Assembly: GCA_017500745.1 (NCBI GenBank) | Contig: JAFVYE010000093.1 | Coordinates: 1 to 31,526 of the forward strand | Source: Clostridia bacterium | GTDB taxonomy: Bacteria; Bacillota; Clostridia; Christensenellales; CAG-917 | DNA: 31,526 nt | Direction of reading: 5' to 3' | The notes under the pieces: model-generated | The model's database searches: none | Told to the model about the DNA's origin: nothing | Seen by the model: the letters and a program-made list of their open reading frames with translations, nothing else | In this document: piece after piece, positions 1 to 9,232 of the stretch | Position numbering within the stretch: position 1 is the stretch's first letter | How the letters are laid out: the number at the start of each line of letters is the position of its first letter | Position numbers and translations under genes: made by a program

Positions 1-80
1 GACTATCTCATCGGCAGAAGAAATTACTGATTACTCCCATTGCCGTGGTTTTTTAGTTTTAGTTTTTTTCCTCGGCACAA

Positions 81-111
81 AAAAGCGGAACACATCTCGT
101 GTTCCGCTTTT
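81..111. terminator. Bidirectional intrinsic terminator after uvrA
   Basis: A perfect 13-bp stem (81-93 pairs with 99-111, loop ATCTC) is flanked by A on the left and T on the right, so it can act on both strands. It lies 28 bases past the uvrA stop codon and probably ends the long minus-strand operon. Bases 1-80 hold only T-rich sequence and a weak 5-bp hairpin (12-16 with 41-45) followed by T6. That hairpin could end a plus-strand gene lying left of the window. Confidence 0.85.
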
Positions 112-138
112 TAGTTTGGTTTAAGTTTCGTGCACTTG

Positions 139-2949
139 TCAACCAAGCGCCTTTTTCAAAAATTCGCCTGTGGCACTTTCCTTTGACATGGCAATTTGCT
201 CGGGAGTGCCCTTGGCAATCACTCTGCCTCCGCCTTCGCCACCCTCGGGTCCAAGGTCAATGACGTAGTCTGCCACCTTGATGACGTCAAGGTTGTGCTC
301 AATGACCACCACTGTGTTGCCGTTGTCTGTAAGACGGCTCAATATGTCAATGAGTCGTGCAACGTCATGGGAGTGAAGCCCAGTTGTTGGCTCGTCAAGA
401 ATGTATATGGTCTTGCCGGTGCTTCGCTTTGAAAGCTCGGTTGCCAGCTTGACACGCTGTGCTTCCCCACCAGACAAGGTGGTTGAGGATTGTCCAAGTT
501 TGATATAGCCAAGACCTACGTCATAGAGTGTTTGAATCTTTGACTTGATTTTGGGCACGTTTTTGAAAAACTCCAGCGCCTCTTCAACCGTCATTTCAAG
601 GACGTCACCAATGGATTTACCTTTGTACTTGACCTCCAAAGTTTCGCGGTTGTATCTTGCGCCCTTGCACACTTCGCAGGGAATGTAGATGTCGGGCAAA
701 AAGTGCATTTCAATTTGAATGATGCCGTCACCAGAGCAATGCTCACATCTTCCACCAGACACGTTAAATGAAAATCTGCCCGCTGTATAGCCACGAGATT
801 TTGCCTCGGGCAAGGATGCAAACAGCTCTCTTATGGGGCCGAACACTCCCGTGTAGGTGGCAGGGTTTGAACGAGGGGTACGTCCAATGGGGCTTTGGTC
901 AATGCAAATGACCTTGTCAAAGTGCTCAAAGCCCTCAATGCTCTTATATTTGCCCTCAATGAGATGGCTGTTCATAAGTTTGTTTGACAAGGCGGGATAC
1001 AAAATTTCGTTGACAAGAGAGGACTTGCCGCTGCCACTAACCCCAGTCACTGCCGTAAAAACTCCCACGGGGAAATCCACCGTCAATCCTTTGAGGTTGT
1101 TTTGCTCAGCTCCTTTTATGGTGAGCCATCTATCTCCCACGGGGCGTCTTGCCATGGGCACGTTAATCTTGTATTCTCCAGACAAATATTTGCCCGTTAT
1201 GCTGTCCTTGCAATGCATGATGTCCTCAACGGTGCCCTGAGCTACGATCTCTCCGCCGTGAACGCCTGCTCCCGGTCCTATATCTACGATATAGTCCGCC
1301 TCACGCAAGGTTTCTTCATCGTGTTCAACAACAATCAAAGTGTTGCCAAGATCACGGAGCCCTTTCAAGGAGTTGAGCAGTTTTTGATTGTCTCTTTGAT
1401 GCAGACCAATGCTGGGCTCGTCAAGGATGTACAGCACTCCAGTAAGACCGCTTCCAATTTGCGTGGCAAGACGAATGCGTTGACTTTCGCCACCGCTCAA
1501 GGTTGAAGCAGAACGGCTGAGGGTGAGATAGCCAAGCCCTACGTTGATGAGGAAATTGAGGCGAGCATGGATCTCTTTGAGGATGCGATGTGCAATCATC
1601 TCCTCGGTGTTGGTGAGCTTAAGCTCACCAATAAACTTGTCCATCTTGACAACGGACATCTCGCACAATTCATATATATTGACGCCACCGACGGTGACTG
1701 CAAGGGCCTCGGGCTTCAAGCGTTTGCCGTGGCAGACCGTGCAAGGCACGTCACGCATATATCTTGCAATTTCGCTCTTGACCATGTCACTGCTGGTTTC
1801 ACGATATCTCCTTTGCAGGTTGTTGACAATACCCTCGTAGGCAACGTTGAAGGTGCCTGAAAATGCTTTGCTGTTGTATTCAATGGGGATTCTGTCTCCG
1901 TCCGTGCCGTAAAAGATGATGTTGAGCACACTTTCGGGCAAATCCTTGACGGGCACGTCAAGTGAAAAACCATAGGTTTTTGCAAGAACCTTGAACTCGT
2001 TGAAAATCATCTTTGAGGTGTCAATAAACATCCCGCCCGCACGGATGCCACCTTCACGCAAGGTCAAGTTTTCATCCTTTATGAGCAGTTTTGGGTCCAC
2101 CTCTTGGGTGAAACCAAGACCTGTACAATGAGGACAAGCGCCGTAGGGATTGTTGAAAGAAAACAATCTTGGAGCAAGTTCCTCAAAACTGATTTCACAA
2201 TGAGGACAGGCATAACGAGTGGAGTACAAAACCTCCTCTCCGTCAAAGTCTGCAACCACAAGGCCGTCTGCAAGTTTGATGGCACTTTCCACCGCCTCGC
2301 TTACACGTCTTTCTACTCCTTCCTTTATGATGAGGCGGTCAATGATGACGCCAATTTCGTGCTTGACATTTTTTTCAAGGAGGATTTCTTCATCAAGAGT
2401 GTAGGTGACTCCGTCCACTTTGACACGGACGTAGCCCGCACGTTTCAGTTGTTCAAGCTCCTTTTTGTACTCCCCTTTTCTGCCTCTCACAATGGGTGCA
2501 ACCACAAGGGTTTTTGCCCCTGTGCGAGCCATGATTTTGTCTGTGATTTGGTCCACGGTTTGACGCTCTATTTCACGGCCACATTTGGGGCAATGGGGCT
2601 TGCCAATGCGGGCGTACAAAAGACGCAAATAGTCGTAGATTTCAGTCACAGTGCCCACCGTTGAACGAGGGTTTTTTGAGGTGGTTTTTTGGTCAATGGA
2701 AACGGCAGGAGAAAGCCCTTCAATGTATTCCACGTCTGGCTTTTGCATCTGTCCAAGGAACATGCGGGCATATGATGACAAGCTCTCCATATACTTCCTT
2801 TGTCCCTCTGCAAAAATGGTGTCAAATGCAAGAGATGACTTGCCTGAACCAGACAAGCCAGAAAACACAACCAGCTTGTCACGTGGTATTGTGAGGTCAA
2901 CGTTTTTGAGGTTGTTCTCTTTTGCGCCTTTTACAAAAATTTCTTTCAT
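139..2949 (-). CDS. uvrA: Excinuclease ABC subunit A (UvrA)
   Basis: This is the damage-recognition ATPase of nucleotide excision repair. As a dimer it loads UvrB at bulky DNA lesions in the cytoplasm. The 936-residue length is normal for UvrA. Walker A motif GLSGSGKSS is at residues 31-39 and a second one, GVSGSGKSS, lies in the C-terminal half. Both halves have an LSGGE(S/A)QR(I/V) ABC signature and an ILDEP Walker B. Several CPxC / CxxC zinc-binding pairs are visible (for example CPHC around residue 250, and CEHC with CEVC in the second half). The gene is last in the operon and starts 1 base after uvrB ends, the usual uvrB-uvrA order in Firmicutes. Nothing looks degenerate. Confidence 0.98.
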   Translation of the reverse strand: MKEIFVKGAKENNLKNVDLTIPRDKLVVFSGLSGSGKSSLAFDTIFAEGQRKYMESLSSYARMFLGQMQKPDVEYIEGLSPAVSIDQKTTSKNPRSTVGTVTEIYDYLRLLYARIGKPHCPKCGREIERQTVDQITDKIMARTGAKTLVVAPIVRGRKGEYKKELEQLKRAGYVRVKVDGVTYTLDEEILLEKNVKHEIGVIIDRLIIKEGVERRVSEAVESAIKLADGLVVADFDGEEVLYSTRYACPHCEISFEELAPRLFSFNNPYGACPHCTGLGFTQEVDPKLLIKDENLTLREGGIRAGGMFIDTSKMIFNEFKVLAKTYGFSLDVPVKDLPESVLNIIFYGTDGDRIPIEYNSKAFSGTFNVAYEGIVNNLQRRYRETSSDMVKSEIARYMRDVPCTVCHGKRLKPEALAVTVGGVNIYELCEMSVVKMDKFIGELKLTNTEEMIAHRILKEIHARLNFLINVGLGYLTLSRSASTLSGGESQRIRLATQIGSGLTGVLYILDEPSIGLHQRDNQKLLNSLKGLRDLGNTLIVVEHDEETLREADYIVDIGPGAGVHGGEIVAQGTVEDIMHCKDSITGKYLSGEYKINVPMARRPVGDRWLTIKGAEQNNLKGLTVDFPVGVFTAVTGVSGSGKSSLVNEILYPALSNKLMNSHLIEGKYKSIEGFEHFDKVICIDQSPIGRTPRSNPATYTGVFGPIRELFASLPEAKSRGYTAGRFSFNVSGGRCEHCSGDGIIQIEMHFLPDIYIPCEVCKGARYNRETLEVKYKGKSIGDVLEMTVEEALEFFKNVPKIKSKIQTLYDVGLGYIKLGQSSTTLSGGEAQRVKLATELSKRSTGKTIYILDEPTTGLHSHDVARLIDILSRLTDNGNTVVVIEHNLDVIKVADYVIDLGPEGGEGGGRVIAKGTPEQIAMSKESATGEFLKKALG

Positions 2950-2950
2950 A

Positions 2951-4906
2951 TCACTTCAATTTGTTCAGTTGTTTTTTTAGTTCTGCAATTTCATCACGGA
3001 GCTTGATTGCCCGCTCAAAGTCAAGGTCGCTTGACGCAACTTTCATAAGTCCTTTGAGGCGTTCAATTTCGCCAACAAGGTCTTTAGGAGACAAAATGTC
3101 ATCTTTAACCTTCTTTTTTGTGATTTCAAGGGAGTTTTTGAACTGTCTTTCAACAGTCTTTGGCACTATGCCGTTTGCCTCGTTGTACTCCTGTTGGATC
3201 TTGCGTCTGCGGTTGGTTTCTGCGATGGCTCTTTGCATGCTGTCGGTCACGTTGTCCGCATACATCACCACCTTGCCGTCTACGTTTCTTGCGGCTCTGC
3301 CAATGGTTTGAATGAGGGCTTGCTCGCTTCTCAAAAAGCCCTCCTTGTCTGCATCAAGTATGGCAACAAGCTCTACCTCTGGCAAGTCCAATCCTTCACG
3401 GAGAAGGTTGATGCCAACAAGGACGTCAAACTGACCTTCACGGAGGGCACCCACAATTTCTATACGTTCCAAGGTGTCAATGTCAGAGTGCATATAGCGC
3501 ACCTTGATGCCCACCTCTTTGAGATAGTCTGTAAGACTCTCTGCCATCTTTTTTGTGAGGGTGGTCACAAGCACTCTACCCTTGTTGGAGGTCACCCTAT
3601 TTATCTCTCCAATGAGGTCGTCAATTTGACCGTCAACGGGGCGCACGTCAATCTCTGGATCAAGGAGCCCTGTGGGGCGAATGATCTGCTCCGCCACGTT
3701 GTCTGCTCTGTCCATTTCAAACTGCCCCGGGGTTGCGCTGACGCACACCATTTGGCGAATTTTGCTGTCAAACTCTGCAAACTCAAGAGGACGGTTGTCG
3801 TAGGCAGCAGGCAGACGAAATCCGTAGTCAACAAGATTCTTTTTGCGTGCTCTATCTCCGTTGTACATGCCCCTCACCTGTGGCAAGGTCATGTGGCTTT
3901 CATCCACAAAAACAATATAGTCCTTTGAGAAGAAGTCCATGAGTGTATACGGGGGTTGTCCAACCTCTCTGCCGTCAAAATAGCGAGAGTAGTTTTCAAT
4001 GCCCGTGCAATAGCCAACTTCCTTCATCATTTCAACGTCATTGTTGACACGCTCCTCAATGCGTTGTGCCTCAATGAGCTTGTTGTTGGCCTCAAAAAAC
4101 TCAACTTGACGGCGCTTGTCCTCAAGGATTCGCTTGAAAATCTCCTCTCTCTCCCCGCCCATAACGTAGTGGGTGGCAGGAAAGACGTTGGTGTGCTTCA
4201 ATTCGTTGAGGATTTTGCTTGTGACCACGTCAATCTCGCTTATGCGTTCAATGGTGTCCCCAAAAAACTCAATGCGAATGGCAATCTCGCTGTTGCTGGC
4301 AGGGAAAACGTCCACCACGTCCCCTCTCACACGGAAGGTGGAGCGAACAAAGTCAAAGTCTGCCCTCTTGTATTGAATGTCCACAAGACGCCTCAAAAGC
4401 TCATCTCTGTCAAGGGTGTCCCCTTCACGCAAGGAAATGGCTTGCGAATAGTAGTCAAGAGGTGCGCCAAGCCCATATATGCAACTGACAGACGCCACCA
4501 CTATGACGTCATCCCTCTCACAAAGTGAGCTTGTGGCAGAGTGACGGAGCTTGTCAATTTCATCGTTGATTTCAAGCTCCTTTTCAATGTAGGTGTCAGA
4601 GCGAGGAATGTATGCCTCGGGTTGATAATAGTCGTAGTAGGAAACAAAAAACTCAACCCTGTTGTTTGGGAAGAACTCCCTAAACTCGTTGCAGAGCTGA
4701 GCAGCCAAAGTTTTGTTGTGGGCAATGACCAATGCAGGTCGTTGCACTCTTTCAATTACGTTGGCCATAGTAAAGGTTTTTCCACTGCCCGTGACGCCAA
4801 GAAGCACTTGGGTGGAAAAGCCGTTCTCAATGCCCTCAACAAGAGAGTCTATGGCCTGTGGTTGATCGCCACAAGGACTGTATGACGAAACCAATTGAAA
4901 CTTCAT
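2951..4906 (-). CDS. uvrB: Excinuclease ABC subunit B (UvrB)
   Basis: UvrB is the helicase-like subunit that receives the lesion from UvrA, verifies it and recruits UvrC. The length of 651 residues is typical. Walker A GVTGSGKT is at residues 38-45, and the tyrosine-rich beta-hairpin region (SYYDYYQPEAYIP) follows near residue 90. The helicase motif VDESHMTLPQ and the C-terminal QTIGRAARN motif VI are present. The last 40 residues form the UVR domain that binds UvrC (DLDFERAIKLRDEIAELKKQL-like helix pair). The start codon overlaps the upstream gene's stop by one base (TAATG), which suggests translational coupling. Confidence 0.98.
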   Translation of the reverse strand: MKFQLVSSYSPCGDQPQAIDSLVEGIENGFSTQVLLGVTGSGKTFTMANVIERVQRPALVIAHNKTLAAQLCNEFREFFPNNRVEFFVSYYDYYQPEAYIPRSDTYIEKELEINDEIDKLRHSATSSLCERDDVIVVASVSCIYGLGAPLDYYSQAISLREGDTLDRDELLRRLVDIQYKRADFDFVRSTFRVRGDVVDVFPASNSEIAIRIEFFGDTIERISEIDVVTSKILNELKHTNVFPATHYVMGGEREEIFKRILEDKRRQVEFFEANNKLIEAQRIEERVNNDVEMMKEVGYCTGIENYSRYFDGREVGQPPYTLMDFFSKDYIVFVDESHMTLPQVRGMYNGDRARKKNLVDYGFRLPAAYDNRPLEFAEFDSKIRQMVCVSATPGQFEMDRADNVAEQIIRPTGLLDPEIDVRPVDGQIDDLIGEINRVTSNKGRVLVTTLTKKMAESLTDYLKEVGIKVRYMHSDIDTLERIEIVGALREGQFDVLVGINLLREGLDLPEVELVAILDADKEGFLRSEQALIQTIGRAARNVDGKVVMYADNVTDSMQRAIAETNRRRKIQQEYNEANGIVPKTVERQFKNSLEITKKKVKDDILSPKDLVGEIERLKGLMKVASSDLDFERAIKLRDEIAELKKQLNKLK

Positions 4907-5310
4907 TATTTTGTCAAAATGTATTCAATGAGATATTTGAGCCCTGTTGCTGCAAGTGCAGAGCAAACACCGCAAGCAAGTGCAAGCAAAAGGCGGAACG
5001 TGACGTTTGACTTGAATGCCCTTTCCACACGAGCAAAGGCAAGGCCCTTTTGACGCATGTTGATGCAGTAAACAAGCTCGCCCTTTTTGTCACTGCGAGT
5101 GAGGTCAAAGTAGTCGTCAATGGCAAGGTTTGACATGATTGTGTCCAGCTCGTCCTCTTCATATTCAATGTCAAGAGGCAACTTTTCAAAAATCTCAATG
5201 GGCGAGATGAGGCACACTCCATTTTTTTTGTCTGCCGCTTGATAGATGACTCTCATCACGTTTTTTTCTTTTTTTGTTAGAACGTGTTGTCTTTCAAGAT
5301 TTATTCCCAT
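4906..5310 (-). CDS. Small protein, winged-helix-like N-terminus and one TM helix
   Basis: Not a family I recognise. The 134-residue protein has a soluble N-terminal part of about 100 residues that reads like a small winged-helix fold (helix 11-26, a segment of ISPIEIFEKLP type, then a helix-rich stretch, then a strand pair around GELVYCIN). One hydrophobic helix (about 104-130) ends in a short KYLIEYILTK tail. The gene downstream of which it sits, 5350-5757, has the same layout, so the two may be distant paralogues. The product would be a membrane-tethered cytoplasmic domain. It sits directly upstream of uvrB with a one-base overlap, but a repair role is only a guess from position. Confidence 0.75.
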   Translation of the reverse strand: MGINLERQHVLTKKEKNVMRVIYQAADKKNGVCLISPIEIFEKLPLDIEYEEDELDTIMSNLAIDDYFDLTRSDKKGELVYCINMRQKGLAFARVERAFKSNVTFRLLLALACGVCSALAATGLKYLIEYILTK

Positions 5311-5349
5311 AGTACACCAAAAGCACTTTTATGTGCTGTTTTTGCTTGT

Positions 5350-5757
5350 TTAAAACACAAATTTGAGCAGTATGATTGCAATTGCCATCACAAGTCCACC
5401 GCCAAGGAATGCTCCCAAAAATGCAAGTGCAAAGGCAGTTTTGGCACTGACGGGCTTTTGGGCTTGCTGAGGTGCAACAGGCATTGCCGTGGCCACTGTT
5501 GTGACCTCCTCCTCGTGATCAACCACGTCTTCAATGATGCGTGTGGTTGACAAACAATATTCATCGGGGGTGAAATATTTGACCTTGATATACTCTCTAT
5601 CACGCAGATCTCTTATGGCAGAGGACAACTGCAATTTGGTCAGTGGGACGGGCAAAAGTTCAATGATTTCTTCTGCTTCAATCACCTTGTAAACACCGTC
5701 CACTTGGGTGAGTTTTTTGAGGGCGTCAAGTACAAGCTTTGCTTCTCCGTCTATCAT
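5350..5757 (-). CDS. Small protein, winged-helix-like N-terminus and one TM helix
   Basis: Unknown function. The 135 residues comprise an N-terminal domain of about 75 residues with winged-helix character (helix 4-17, helix 25-33, helix LTKLQLSSAIRDL, then the strand pair EYIKVKYF / EYCLSTT). An acidic and Pro/Ala-rich linker (75-102) follows, then one C-terminal TM helix (about 105-134) with several Gly residues. The ribosome binding site TAAGGAG overlaps the stop codon of aspartate kinase upstream, and ATG lies 7 bases further, so the start is well supported. It resembles the next gene, 4906-5310, in size and layout. Confidence 0.78.
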   Translation of the reverse strand: MIDGEAKLVLDALKKLTQVDGVYKVIEAEEIIELLPVPLTKLQLSSAIRDLRDREYIKVKYFTPDEYCLSTTRIIEDVVDHEEEVTTVATAMPVAPQQAQKPVSAKTAFALAFLGAFLGGGLVMAIAIILLKFVF

Positions 5758-5767
5758 AATTTTCTCC

Positions 5768-7084
5768 TTAGTGTTCCTTTACAAATTCATGGTAAATTGC
5801 GTTGATCGCCTTTTCGTAATCGCAGGTGTCAACCCCTACGATTATGTTGAGTTCGCTTGACCCTTGGTCAATCATGCGCACGTTTATGTGTGCGTCAGCC
5901 AAGGCCCCAAACACTCTTGATGCGGTGCCAAGGCGGGCGGCCATGTTGTGTCCAACTATGGCAACCAATGAAAGTCCGCTGTGGATTTCTATGTTGTCGG
6001 GATGTATGTTCTCACGGATTTTTTGCAGTATTTTTTGCATCTTGCCGTTGAGATTCTCGTCTTTGACCACCAGCGACATGGTGTCAATTCCGCTGGGCAA
6101 ATGTTCAAAGGATATGCCCTCGTATTCAAGGATTGACAGCACCTTGCGCACAAAACCTACTTGGCCGTTCATCATGTCCTTTTCAATGTTGATGATGGTG
6201 AATCCCTTTTGTCCAGACACACCTGTGACAACGTTGTTGCCCTCCTCGCCCTCCACGGTTTTGACAATCATGGTGCCGGGATGGTCGGGATTGAAGGTGT
6301 TTTTGATGTTGATGGGCAGACCAATGCTGTGGACGGGGAAGATGCTCTCGGGGTGCATAACTTCTGCGCCCATATACGAGAGCTCTCTCAACTCCTTATA
6401 GCTCAAACAGCTGATTGTGGTGGGATTTTCAACAATGCGAGGATCGGCTGTAAGGAAGCCGTCAACGTCCGTCCAGTTTTCATAGACCGTGGCGTCCATT
6501 GCTCTTGCCACAATTGCTCCTGTGATGTCTGAACCGCCACGGGAGAAGGTGCGCACTTTGCCCATTGTGTCCGTGCCGTAAAAGCCCGGGAGCACGGCGT
6601 GTTGGTGCTTTGACAGCTTTGCCTTGACTTTGTCAAGTGAGTAGTTCAACAGCAACTCGCCCTTTTCATTGAACTTGATGAGATCAAAGGTGTCCACAAA
6701 CTCAAATCCAAGCTTGGATGCAAGGATCTTTGCGGACAAATACTCCCCTCTTGATGCAGCGTAATCGGCGGTTGTGCTTTCCTCAATGCTCTTTTTGATG
6801 ACCTTGAGGTCATCATCCACGTTCAAGTCAACACCAAGCTCTGCAACAATGTCGTGAAATCTCTTTTCAATGGTTTCAAAAGTTTTGTCACAGTTGCCCA
6901 CCTTTTTAACTTCGTTAAAACAAGCGTAAAGAGCATCCGTAACTTTGACGTCTGCGGGAATGCGCTTTCCCGGTGCGGAAACAACGATATATTGTCTTGA
7001 CGGATCCTTTTCAACAACGTCAACAACACGCTTGATGGTGCTGGCATTTGCCATTGAAGTTCCGCCAAATTTGCATACTTTCAT
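5768..7084 (-). CDS. Aspartate kinase with C-terminal ACT domains
   Basis: It phosphorylates L-aspartate to 4-phospho-aspartate, the entry step to lysine, threonine, methionine and diaminopimelate. The 438 residues start with KFGGTS at 5-10. The kinase core continues with FSRGGSDITGA and a GFLTADPR-type segment (substrate and nucleotide site) and VMHPESI. The last 140 residues hold two ACT domains (GFTIINIEKDMMNG... and SLVAIVGHNMAARLG...). The sequence is of the monofunctional class III type (YclM / E. coli LysC-like), not the alpha2beta2 B. subtilis LysC type, so I leave the symbol empty. It sits inside the holA-uvrA operon rather than with asd-dapA-dapB. RBS GAGGT precedes the ATG. Confidence 0.95.
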   Translation of the reverse strand: MKVCKFGGTSMANASTIKRVVDVVEKDPSRQYIVVSAPGKRIPADVKVTDALYACFNEVKKVGNCDKTFETIEKRFHDIVAELGVDLNVDDDLKVIKKSIEESTTADYAASRGEYLSAKILASKLGFEFVDTFDLIKFNEKGELLLNYSLDKVKAKLSKHQHAVLPGFYGTDTMGKVRTFSRGGSDITGAIVARAMDATVYENWTDVDGFLTADPRIVENPTTISCLSYKELRELSYMGAEVMHPESIFPVHSIGLPINIKNTFNPDHPGTMIVKTVEGEEGNNVVTGVSGQKGFTIINIEKDMMNGQVGFVRKVLSILEYEGISFEHLPSGIDTMSLVVKDENLNGKMQKILQKIRENIHPDNIEIHSGLSLVAIVGHNMAARLGTASRVFGALADAHINVRMIDQGSSELNIIVGVDTCDYEKAINAIYHEFVKEH

Positions 7085-7132
7085 AAATACCTCTACTATA
7101 TTCTAATCACAGCGGTTTGGCTGTGTGACAGG

Positions 7133-8350
7133 TCAATCCATCACAATCTTGTGGCACTCGTAATAATATCTTTTTTCCTCGGCCTCGCCCATGCTGAATG
7201 CCTTTCTGCAAAGGTTGCCATGGTCCACAACGTATTGGAACAACTCTTCCTTTTTGATGGTGGGCATCACAATGGCAACCCCATCCTTTTCCTCTGCCAC
7301 AGCTTTCAAGTGGCCTAATCCGTGGATGTAATCCACCACGCCACCCTTTGATTTGATATAATCGTCTATGACTGCTTGCACCTCTGCAATGCACTCTGCA
7401 CCAATGGGGTTACAAGGGATGGTCTTGCTGTTTCCGTCCATGATTTCAAGGGTGCCTGCACCCCTCAATCCACTTTCAAGGGCTTTGACAAAGTCATCCT
7501 TGTCCACGCCAAAAACCACTCTGTGAATGGGTTCAAACACTATGCCGTTGTCGTGGAGGTTTTCAAGCTCACAAAGGGCAAAGCGTGCGGGATGGCACTG
7601 CCTTTCATCATCGCTTAAAGTGGCTTTGATTTGGTTCCAATGAGCTTGTGCGGTGGCAAGGGAGTGATTGCCGTCACCAACTGCCAACGAAAAATCCGTG
7701 TCCACTCCATAGAGCCCGTCAATGTCCTTTTTGTAGAGGGCAAGGCGGTCAAAAACCTCTTGTTTGTCCACTCTGTATCCTGTGAGATGACCACCGTTCA
7801 TGTTGAGGTCAAAGTCATAAAGTTTGTCGTAGTTTGCGCAATTGTCGTACAAATCCTCAATGACTCTGCCCTTTCTGTCATCCATAACAATGAGGATGTG
7901 AGGCAGTTCAATGGGGGCGTCTTTGCGGATTTTGAGGCGAGGGGGAATGCGGTCCTTGACAACACCCTCGGTTGCTCTGAGAGGGGCTTCTGTGGGATAG
8001 TTGTAGGAGTAATCCTCAAGGTCTATTGCCACAATAAGTCCAAGACGACTGCGCTCCTCTGTGTCACGCTTGACAAGGATGAAACTGTCCTTCAATGTAT
8101 AGAATACATTGCCGTCAAGATATTCCTTCATGGTTGCGTTGATTTTGGCAGTCCTCTCCTCTCCGTCCTCATCTTCAAGATAGACCTCGGGGAAGATGAG
8201 CTTCAAGGTGCTTGGGGCATCTCCAACAAAGTTTTCAAGAGTCTGCCAATAATCTCTTTGTGAAGTGAATTGGTCACAGGACACAACTGCCCACTTTTCA
8301 TGCTCTGCCACGTTGGGCAGAAGGATGTCTACACATTTGATTGTTTTCAT
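7133..8350 (-). CDS. DUF1015 family protein
   Basis: This is a full-length member (405 residues) of the DUF1015 family, cytoplasmic proteins of unproven biochemical role that are common in Clostridia, where they are often near serine or amino-acid genes. Family features seen here are the N-terminal AVVSCDQFTSQRDYW region, the central KIRKDAPIELPHILIVMDD segment, and the highly conserved GDGNHSLATAQAHW motif that follows a Tyr-Gly-Val-Asp turn. No signal peptide or membrane segment is visible. It starts 2 bases after cdaA ends. The ribosome binding site is weak, so coupling to cdaA translation is likely. A neighbouring role in amino-acid metabolism is inference only. Confidence 0.88.
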   Translation of the reverse strand: MKTIKCVDILLPNVAEHEKWAVVSCDQFTSQRDYWQTLENFVGDAPSTLKLIFPEVYLEDEDGEERTAKINATMKEYLDGNVFYTLKDSFILVKRDTEERSRLGLIVAIDLEDYSYNYPTEAPLRATEGVVKDRIPPRLKIRKDAPIELPHILIVMDDRKGRVIEDLYDNCANYDKLYDFDLNMNGGHLTGYRVDKQEVFDRLALYKKDIDGLYGVDTDFSLAVGDGNHSLATAQAHWNQIKATLSDDERQCHPARFALCELENLHDNGIVFEPIHRVVFGVDKDDFVKALESGLRGAGTLEIMDGNSKTIPCNPIGAECIAEVQAVIDDYIKSKGGVVDYIHGLGHLKAVAEEKDGVAIVMPTIKKEELFQYVVDHGNLCRKAFSMGEAEEKRYYYECHKIVMD

Positions 8351-8352
8351 AA

Positions 8353-9210
8353 TTACAGTCTGCCGTGATGTTTCTTTTCTTCCTTGGCCTCACGTCTTGC
8401 GATTGCTGCCATTGAAATGCCGTAGGCGTCCTCAATTTCATCCTTGAGTTTGTCCATGGTCATATAACGCTTGATTTCTCCGTGTTTGACAACAGAGATG
8501 ATGCCTGTCTCCTCGCTGACAACGATGGAAAGCACGTCAGTTTCCTCCGTGATGCCGATTGCTGCACGATGACGTGTGCCCATCTCTTTGTTGACGTTTC
8601 TTTGTGTCAAGGGGAGGAAGCAACCCGCCGCCACAATCTTGTTGCCTCTGACAATGACTGCGCCGTCATGCAAAGGGGCTTTTGTGTTGAAAATGCTTTC
8701 AAGAAGAGGGGCTGTGAGCACTGCGCCAAGCTGTGTGCCTGAATCAATGATGGTGTCTTGGATGTCCCCATTCATGTCAATGATGATGATTGCACCCACG
8801 TCTTGCTTTGCCATATCTTGACATGCAGACAGGATTTCTGTTGTTGCCTCACGAAGTTCATCGTCACTGCTCATGCTGTCTCCAAATATGGACAATCCCT
8901 TGGGGTTGCCCACCTTTTGAAAGATGGACTTGAAGTCGTTTTGATAAACAACGGCTGTCACTATGAGCACAAACAACGTGAAATAGTGCATCACGTATCT
9001 TGCCACGGTCAAGGCCTCGCCTTGATGGAGTTGGGCAAGCACTTGCACAAGGACGTCCAAGAGGAACACGCTGAGCAAAAGCACAAGCACTCTCATATGA
9101 CGCTTGTAGGCAAAGAAAATGATGAACAAAATTGCTATGGTGGCAAAGATCACTCCATCTACGATTGCATACAGGTCAATGTTTTTGATCCAGTCAATAA
9201 AGTTGTACAT
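8353..9210 (-). CDS. cdaA: Diadenylate cyclase CdaA
   Basis: It makes cyclic di-AMP from two ATP at the membrane. The second messenger controls potassium and osmolyte uptake and cell-wall homeostasis in Gram-positives. The 285 residues begin with three membrane helices (about 18-35, 39-60 and 70-90), followed by the DAC domain. The catalytic motifs DGA (182-184, in LHDGAVIV) and RHR (213-215, in GTRHRAAIG) are intact. The C-terminal tail is charged (ARREAKEEKKHHGRL). In most Firmicutes cdaA is followed by cdaR (YbbR domains) and glmM. Neither is here: the downstream gene is a DUF1015 protein and the upstream one is the NPF-tail membrane protein. RBS GAGAGG precedes the ATG. Confidence 0.96.
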   Translation of the reverse strand: MYNFIDWIKNIDLYAIVDGVIFATIAILFIIFFAYKRHMRVLVLLLSVFLLDVLVQVLAQLHQGEALTVARYVMHYFTLFVLIVTAVVYQNDFKSIFQKVGNPKGLSIFGDSMSSDDELREATTEILSACQDMAKQDVGAIIIIDMNGDIQDTIIDSGTQLGAVLTAPLLESIFNTKAPLHDGAVIVRGNKIVAAGCFLPLTQRNVNKEMGTRHRAAIGITEETDVLSIVVSEETGIISVVKHGEIKRYMTMDKLKDEIEDAYGISMAAIARREAKEEKKHHGRL

Positions 9211-9232
9211 ATAAACCTCTCGTCAAAGTTTA

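Noticed and set aside
1..30. Tail of a plus-strand gene (DYLIGRRNY then stop)
   Set aside because: Ten codons with no recognisable match. The neighbouring hairpin with T6 is only weak support.
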